This document shows, piece by piece, positions 23,048-26,719 of a stretch of DNA of 26,719 bases. Position numbers and translations under genes: made by a program. Positions within the stretch are counted from its first letter, which is position 1; each line of letters starts with the position of its first letter. The stretch is from assembly GCA_002422425.1 (NCBI GenBank), contig DIVG01000032.1, forward strand, positions 9,221 to 35,939. The letters run 5' to 3'. Origin of the DNA: Akkermansiaceae bacterium UBA6138. GTDB lineage: Bacteria; Verrucomicrobiota; Verrucomicrobiia; Verrucomicrobiales; DEV007. Below the pieces are notes generated by a model. It had not been told where the DNA came from, ran no database searches, and worked only from the letters and a program-made list of their open reading frames with translations.

Positions 23048-23824
23048 TCAAAGGTCTGCGGCCGCCGGATAGGTGTCCATCATGGCCCGCATTTCTCGAA
23101 TAGCATGAGCCAGGCCCACGAAGAGAGCCCGCGCGACGAGATGGTGCCCGACATTCAGTTCGGCAAGATGAGGCACCCGCATCAGTGCCGGCAAATTGGC
23201 GAGCGTAATCCCGTGGCCCGCATTAACCTGCAGTCCGAAACCCCTGGCGAGGATAGCGGCCTCGCGGAGCAGAAGGAGTTCCGCCGTCCCTCCCCCCGGT
23301 GCCGCATTGGCAAAGGAACCGGTATGAAGCTCGATCATGTCCGCCCCCAGCCCCGCCGAAGCCTCGATCTGCCGTATCTCCGGATCGACAAAGAGACTCA
23401 CCCCAATCCCGGCATCCTGGAGACGGCGGATGGTGCGCTCAAGCGAGGTATCGGCATTGGCGACATTCAGCCCCCCCTCCGTCGTGATTTCACGGCGATT
23501 CTCGGGAACGAGGCAGACAAAATCGGGTTTCACCTGCAAAGCAATCGCGAGGATCTCAGCGGTGTTCCCCATCTCAAGATTCAGTTTCGTATGGATCTTT
23601 TCCCTGAGTTCGAAGACATCGGCATCCTGAATGTGGCGTCGGTCCTGACGCAGATGCAGGGTGATCGAGTCAGCACCGGCAGCCTCGACCGCATGAGCTG
23701 CCGCGAGAAGCGAGGGCTCGGCATTATGGGCCTCCAGCATCGTCGCGTAGCGAGCCTGACGCAGGGTTGCGACATGGTCGATATTGACGCCCAGCTTGAT
23801 GATCGGATTCGGCAGTTCAGTCAT
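23048..23824 (-). CDS. pdxJ: Pyridoxine 5'-phosphate synthase
   Basis: This 258-residue cytoplasmic enzyme condenses 1-deoxy-xylulose 5-phosphate with 3-amino-2-oxopropyl phosphate to form pyridoxine 5'-phosphate in the DXP-dependent vitamin B6 pathway. Family signatures run the length of the protein: LGVNIDHVATLRQAR (11-25), TLHLRQDRRHI with H57, LNLEM with E84, CLVPENRREITTEGGL (104-119), ELHTGSFA (165-172) and NAGHGITL with H204. It is slightly longer than the usual 240 residues. It heads the minus-strand operon of membrane proteins, an unusual place for a cofactor gene, and may simply share the promoter. No Shine-Dalgarno sequence is seen before the ATG at 23824. Confidence 0.96.
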   Translation of the reverse strand: MTELPNPIIKLGVNIDHVATLRQARYATMLEAHNAEPSLLAAAHAVEAAGADSITLHLRQDRRHIQDADVFELREKIHTKLNLEMGNTAEILAIALQVKPDFVCLVPENRREITTEGGLNVANADTSLERTIRRLQDAGIGVSLFVDPEIRQIEASAGLGADMIELHTGSFANAAPGGGTAELLLLREAAILARGFGLQVNAGHGITLANLPALMRVPHLAELNVGHHLVARALFVGLAHAIREMRAMMDTYPAAADL

Positions 23825-23915
23825 GAAATGAAATGTATTACGAATTCACCCGGGGGTAAGCCCTAAAGTTGAGGCGTCCGAACAAAAACAAGCTCCCCGC
23901 CCCCCCCGCCACGCC

Positions 23916-23932
23916 GGGGGCCACGTGCCCCC
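23916..23932 (-). terminator. GC-rich hairpin downstream of the L,D-transpeptidase gene
   Basis: GGGGGC (23916-23921) pairs with GCCCCC (23927-23932) around a five-base loop. Read on the minus strand it follows the L,D-transpeptidase stop, but the next T-rich run (TTGTTTTTGT) is about 25 bases further on, so it is only terminator-like. A C8 run lies nearby at 23900-23907. Confidence 0.35.
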
Positions 23933-23948
23933 ATCGGACCGTTGCCGC

Positions 23949-24911
23949 TCAGTGGAAAATCGTCACCTGGGTACCGAGACCGACCTTCGAGTAGATGAGG
24001 GGCTGAATCGCCTCGGGCACACGAATGCAGCCGTGGCTTGCCGGGTATCCGGGGACGTGGCCGATGTGCATTCCGATGCCGCCGTTGATCCGCATCCAGT
24101 AAGGCATCTCGGCACCGACGAACTGCGAAGCCCCCGCCGGCCGCGAACGGCTGTCACTGCTGCTGCCCACGGTCTCTCCGGCCGAATTGACCCACGTGCC
24201 GTAAAGGGAAGACTGCTTCGCGACGAGCTTTTCCTTAATCTGGTAGGTGCCTGTCGAGGTGGCGTGACCCGGCTTGCCGGAGGAAATTTGAGTGTCGATA
24301 ACGAGCCACTTTTCGCCGCCGTCCCGACGGTAGACCCGGGCCCGCTGCTCGCCAAGGCTCACTTCGATCTTTGCGTTGGCGGGATTCAAAGTCGGAAGAA
24401 GAAACTCGTTCACATAGATGTCGTGACCTTCGCTCTGATACGGCGAGTGGGCGGACCTGGGCGAAAGAAGTGAGAAAAAGCCCACCGCGCGACGACCGGG
24501 GCTGGCGGAGCTGACCACTTCGCGTGAAGACTGACGCATGGCCCGTTCGGCTTCCGCCTTTTTCTTCGCCTCAAGTCTCGCGAGCTTTGACGCTTCGCGC
24601 TCCCGAGCCTTCGCGGCGAGCGCCTCCTCCTGCGCCTTCGCTTTTGCCTCAGCCTCTACCCCGGCGAGCTTTGTCTTTCCGGCCGCTTCTTCCTCCCGTT
24701 TGGGCTCCCCGCCCTCTTTCATCTTCTCCACTCGCGAAAGGGGAGCCGGAAGAATCCTGAATCCGGCGGCTTTTTCCTTTCGTCCGCCGCCCGAAAGGCT
24801 GACCGGGGAGAGTAACGAGGCCTTTTCCTCAACCATGCAGGAACTGAGAACCGAAGCCGTGAGCAAAGCGAGCACCGCCGAAAAGCTCTGACGAAAATAT
24901 CTACGTATCAT
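23949..24911 (-). CDS. L,D-transpeptidase (YkuD-type) lipoprotein
   Basis: The 320-residue protein has a lipoprotein signal (hydrophobic AVLALLTASVLSSC, C at about 25). An Ala/Glu/Lys-rich coiled coil (about 68-130) follows and could span the periplasm, then a C-terminal YkuD catalytic domain (about 165-320). The active-site signature is in ASHGCIRVPE, with C295 as nucleophile and H293; the upstream histidine is in IGMHIGHVPG. The domain would cut D-Ala from stem peptides to make 3-3 cross-links or to attach lipoproteins to peptidoglycan. It lies downstream of the large helical-repeat gene by 60 bases on the same strand, so the two are probably cotranscribed and may both act at the cell wall. 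Confidence 0.92.
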   Translation of the reverse strand: MIRRYFRQSFSAVLALLTASVLSSCMVEEKASLLSPVSLSGGGRKEKAAGFRILPAPLSRVEKMKEGGEPKREEEAAGKTKLAGVEAEAKAKAQEEALAAKAREREASKLARLEAKKKAEAERAMRQSSREVVSSASPGRRAVGFFSLLSPRSAHSPYQSEGHDIYVNEFLLPTLNPANAKIEVSLGEQRARVYRRDGGEKWLVIDTQISSGKPGHATSTGTYQIKEKLVAKQSSLYGTWVNSAGETVGSSSDSRSRPAGASQFVGAEMPYWMRINGGIGMHIGHVPGYPASHGCIRVPEAIQPLIYSKVGLGTQVTIFH

Positions 24912-24971
24912 TGGAAATTGATGGGGGACACCGGCTTTAGATGGCGTTCAAACACCGTCCCGTCAATTCGA

Positions 24972-26719
24972 TTATTCATCCGCACCCGCGCTTGCGCCGA
25001 TCGGGTTCGCCCCTCCCTCTTCCGGGAGAATATTGTCGATGAGCCGCCTGATACCCTCTTCGGCAAACTCGCTCTGCGCATATATTTGCCTGGCTGAAAG
25101 GAACCACGCGAGACTCGAACCAAACTGCCTGCGGTTCTCCTGATTCTCCGCGTTTTTGAGCGCTCGGACAAACGGTGCCACATCAGTGGCGAGATCCGAG
25201 CGCTTGGCACTAAGCGCCACATCGTCGGGGAAACGCTGAAAGGTTTTTTCGACGATTTCCCAGGCGGCGTAATTATTCCCCGCCTTGGCGAGGGTATCGG
25301 CCTGCTTCATGACCGTCTCGATCTCCTGAATGTTCCCCACAATCTGCTCAAGCGCCTTGAGCCGTTCGGGATCCTCGGCTGTCGCCGCCATGTAGCGGGC
25401 CTTGTCAGTGAAAATCTGGCGATAGCTCTGCGTGCTGAGGAGCCGGTCGAACTCAAGCTTCGCCTGCTGCTGCAAGTCAGCCGAGTCGGCAATGAGGTTA
25501 AACTGCTCCTGTAGCATCGGGTTGGTCGGCCAGATCTGGGCCGCGGCGAGGATATTGGTTTCGTAGGCTTCGTTATCTCCCTGGAGGGCGGCATTTTTTG
25601 CCGTCCGGATCCGCATATTGCTGCTCAGCTTGGCGGTCTCGATCGCGGCGGTCGGCTTGGAGTAATCGAAGTCTCCCGCCTGGGTCTTCATATCGGTGAC
25701 AAGTTTCTCAGCAAGAGCGTAATCCTTCACCTCGATCGCATTGACAAGCTGGAAGGAATTCTGCGCGTAGGTCAGGACCATACGCTTGCGCTCGCGCGGA
25801 ACACTCTGGACGGGCGGGAGGTGCTCCCCCGTGACAAAGGCCTGCTGCAACTGGCGCATCGCCCCGTCGATCTCGCCCTGGTCGAGGAGAAAACCGAAGG
25901 ACTCGACCGACTGGCCCACGTCCCGGATCGCCTCGTTGGCAAAGGCGTCAAGGGTCGTGATGGTAGGGTTAAATCCTATCGTCTTGCTGAAGGACTGCTC
26001 GACCTCGGAACCTTCTTCGAACTCGAGCTTGCCGGCTCCGTCTCTGAAAAATTCCGTGTAAAATCGTGTCGCCATGACGACATGCTCGAAGCGGCGCTGG
26101 AGGAAAAACTGCACCACGAGCGCCTGGAACTCGAGCTTGGCCTCGACCTCCGAGAGCTGACCCTTGGCCTTGTTTGCGACCCGCTCCGCCTCGACCTCGG
26201 CGATGCGCTGCACGTAGCGCTGGATATGGCCGGCGTTGGCGGGATTCGTCACGGGAGGCTCGGCCGCCTGGGGATCGTCCGAGAGCTTTCGCTCCCTCCG
26301 GACGTTGGACTGCTTTGTCCAGGTGTCAAAGCTCCAGTCAAGCTGGCGGCGCTGTTCATCGAGCTGGCTATTCAAAGTCCGTAACTCGGCCTGGGAACGC
26401 TGGGCAAGATAGACGCGATAGACCGCGTTCGCGAGGGATTCGCAGAGACGGGCATCCTGGGGAAACTGGGCGGTGTATTGGAGCATCGCGACCGCCTTGG
26501 GAAACTTCGCCGCTTCCCGATTGTGAGGCGAGAGAGTGTCGAGAATCTTCCGAATGGAGTCACGGTAGGCGAGATCGGCCTCCGAATCAGCTTCCCCGGC
26601 ATTGAGATATTTTTCAAAACGCGCGCGGAAAACGCGATTGTCGTTCACGTTGAAGTTTTTCCCGTCAAAAGAAAAAACATCCGTGGTCGGGTCGAAGTAA
26701 GGCACGTCGTTGCCCGCGA
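24972..26719 (-). CDS. Large helical-repeat protein, 5' partial at window edge
   Basis: The frame runs to the right edge of the window, and the codons before the GTG at 26705 remain open, so the N-terminus is missing. About 580 residues are visible. The protein is alpha-helical with TPR-like stretches, for example KFPKAVAMLQYTAQFPQDARLCESLANAV near the start and AGNNYAAWEIVEKTFQRFPDDVALSAK near the end. A long amphipathic coiled region (about 105-195) contains SQLDEQRRQLDW and RIAEVEAERVANKAKGQ. The segment FDPTTDVFSFDGKNFNVNDNR near the start is non-helical and could follow an export signal outside the window. I do not recognise a named family. Gene order with the L,D-transpeptidase suggests an envelope role, by inference only. 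Confidence 0.7.
   Translation of the reverse strand, partial: AGNDVPYFDPTTDVFSFDGKNFNVNDNRVFRARFEKYLNAGEADSEADLAYRDSIRKILDTLSPHNREAAKFPKAVAMLQYTAQFPQDARLCESLANAVYRVYLAQRSQAELRTLNSQLDEQRRQLDWSFDTWTKQSNVRRERKLSDDPQAAEPPVTNPANAGHIQRYVQRIAEVEAERVANKAKGQLSEVEAKLEFQALVVQFFLQRRFEHVVMATRFYTEFFRDGAGKLEFEEGSEVEQSFSKTIGFNPTITTLDAFANEAIRDVGQSVESFGFLLDQGEIDGAMRQLQQAFVTGEHLPPVQSVPRERKRMVLTYAQNSFQLVNAIEVKDYALAEKLVTDMKTQAGDFDYSKPTAAIETAKLSSNMRIRTAKNAALQGDNEAYETNILAAAQIWPTNPMLQEQFNLIADSADLQQQAKLEFDRLLSTQSYRQIFTDKARYMAATAEDPERLKALEQIVGNIQEIETVMKQADTLAKAGNNYAAWEIVEKTFQRFPDDVALSAKRSDLATDVAPFVRALKNAENQENRRQFGSSLAWFLSARQIYAQSEFAEEGIRRLIDNILPEEGGANPIGASAGADE

Noticed and set aside
1..26719. tRNA, rRNA, CRISPR, insertion sequence or prophage genes
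   Set aside because: The intergenic stretches were read for cloverleaf-like arms, regular repeats and transposase or phage signatures, and none was found.

Overview
This 26.7 kb, GC-rich window looks like chromosomal DNA from a member of the PVC superphylum, most likely Verrucomicrobiota. The support is the mix of gene families: a Tat-exported Gfo/Idh/MocA oxidoreductase, a secreted xylose-isomerase-like TIM barrel, a ThuA-domain protein, an EboE homologue, a DUF4129/DUF4350 membrane cluster, and an ExbB/ExbD-like set of the planctomycete/verrucomicrobial type. Many genes also start without a Shine-Dalgarno sequence. No rRNA, tRNA, CRISPR array, transposase or prophage gene was seen. The organism call is inference from gene content, not from a marker gene.

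Left part (1-6.8 kb). The window opens inside an inositol-monophosphatase/histidinol-phosphatase family gene. A structured intergenic stretch with nested inverted repeats follows, then a secreted sugar-isomerase-like protein and a Tat-signal oxidoreductase. The oxidoreductase start lies between two C9 tracts inside a 24-bp partial tandem duplication. After a strong terminator come type I 3-dehydroquinate dehydratase (aroD) and, converging on it, a HAD phosphatase, a TIGR01777 epimerase and a degenerate receiver fused to a histidine-containing DHp-like helix.

Middle (6.8-12.4 kb). An AT-rich divergent region leads to an exported azurin-like blue copper protein with its own terminator. Then come a stand-alone eboE on the minus strand, a receiver protein anchored by a C-terminal membrane helix on the plus strand, a ThuA-like exported protein, and a large alpha/beta-hydrolase lipoprotein.

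Central plus-strand operon (12.57-17.73 kb). This is the most interesting part of the window. An ExbB/TolQ/MotA-type channel protein carries an extra N-terminal four-cysteine zinc ribbon and a C-terminal coiled coil. Two different single-pass, coiled-coil ExbD-like partners follow, then an exported FG-GAP/VCBS protein. In the two partners the transmembrane helices align residue for residue, but only one has the aspartate expected to carry protons; the other has serine there. I infer an ion-driven envelope motor with a heteromeric rod pair. I know of no described function for this arrangement.

Right part (17.7-26.7 kb). A tightly packed minus-strand operon runs pdxJ, a six-helix membrane protein, a small B-box-like zinc/membrane protein, a DUF4129 protein, a DUF4350 protein, then a PlsC-type acyltransferase. 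Upstream on the same strand are an L,D-transpeptidase lipoprotein and a large helical-repeat protein cut by the window edge. Together these suggest envelope and cell-wall maintenance.
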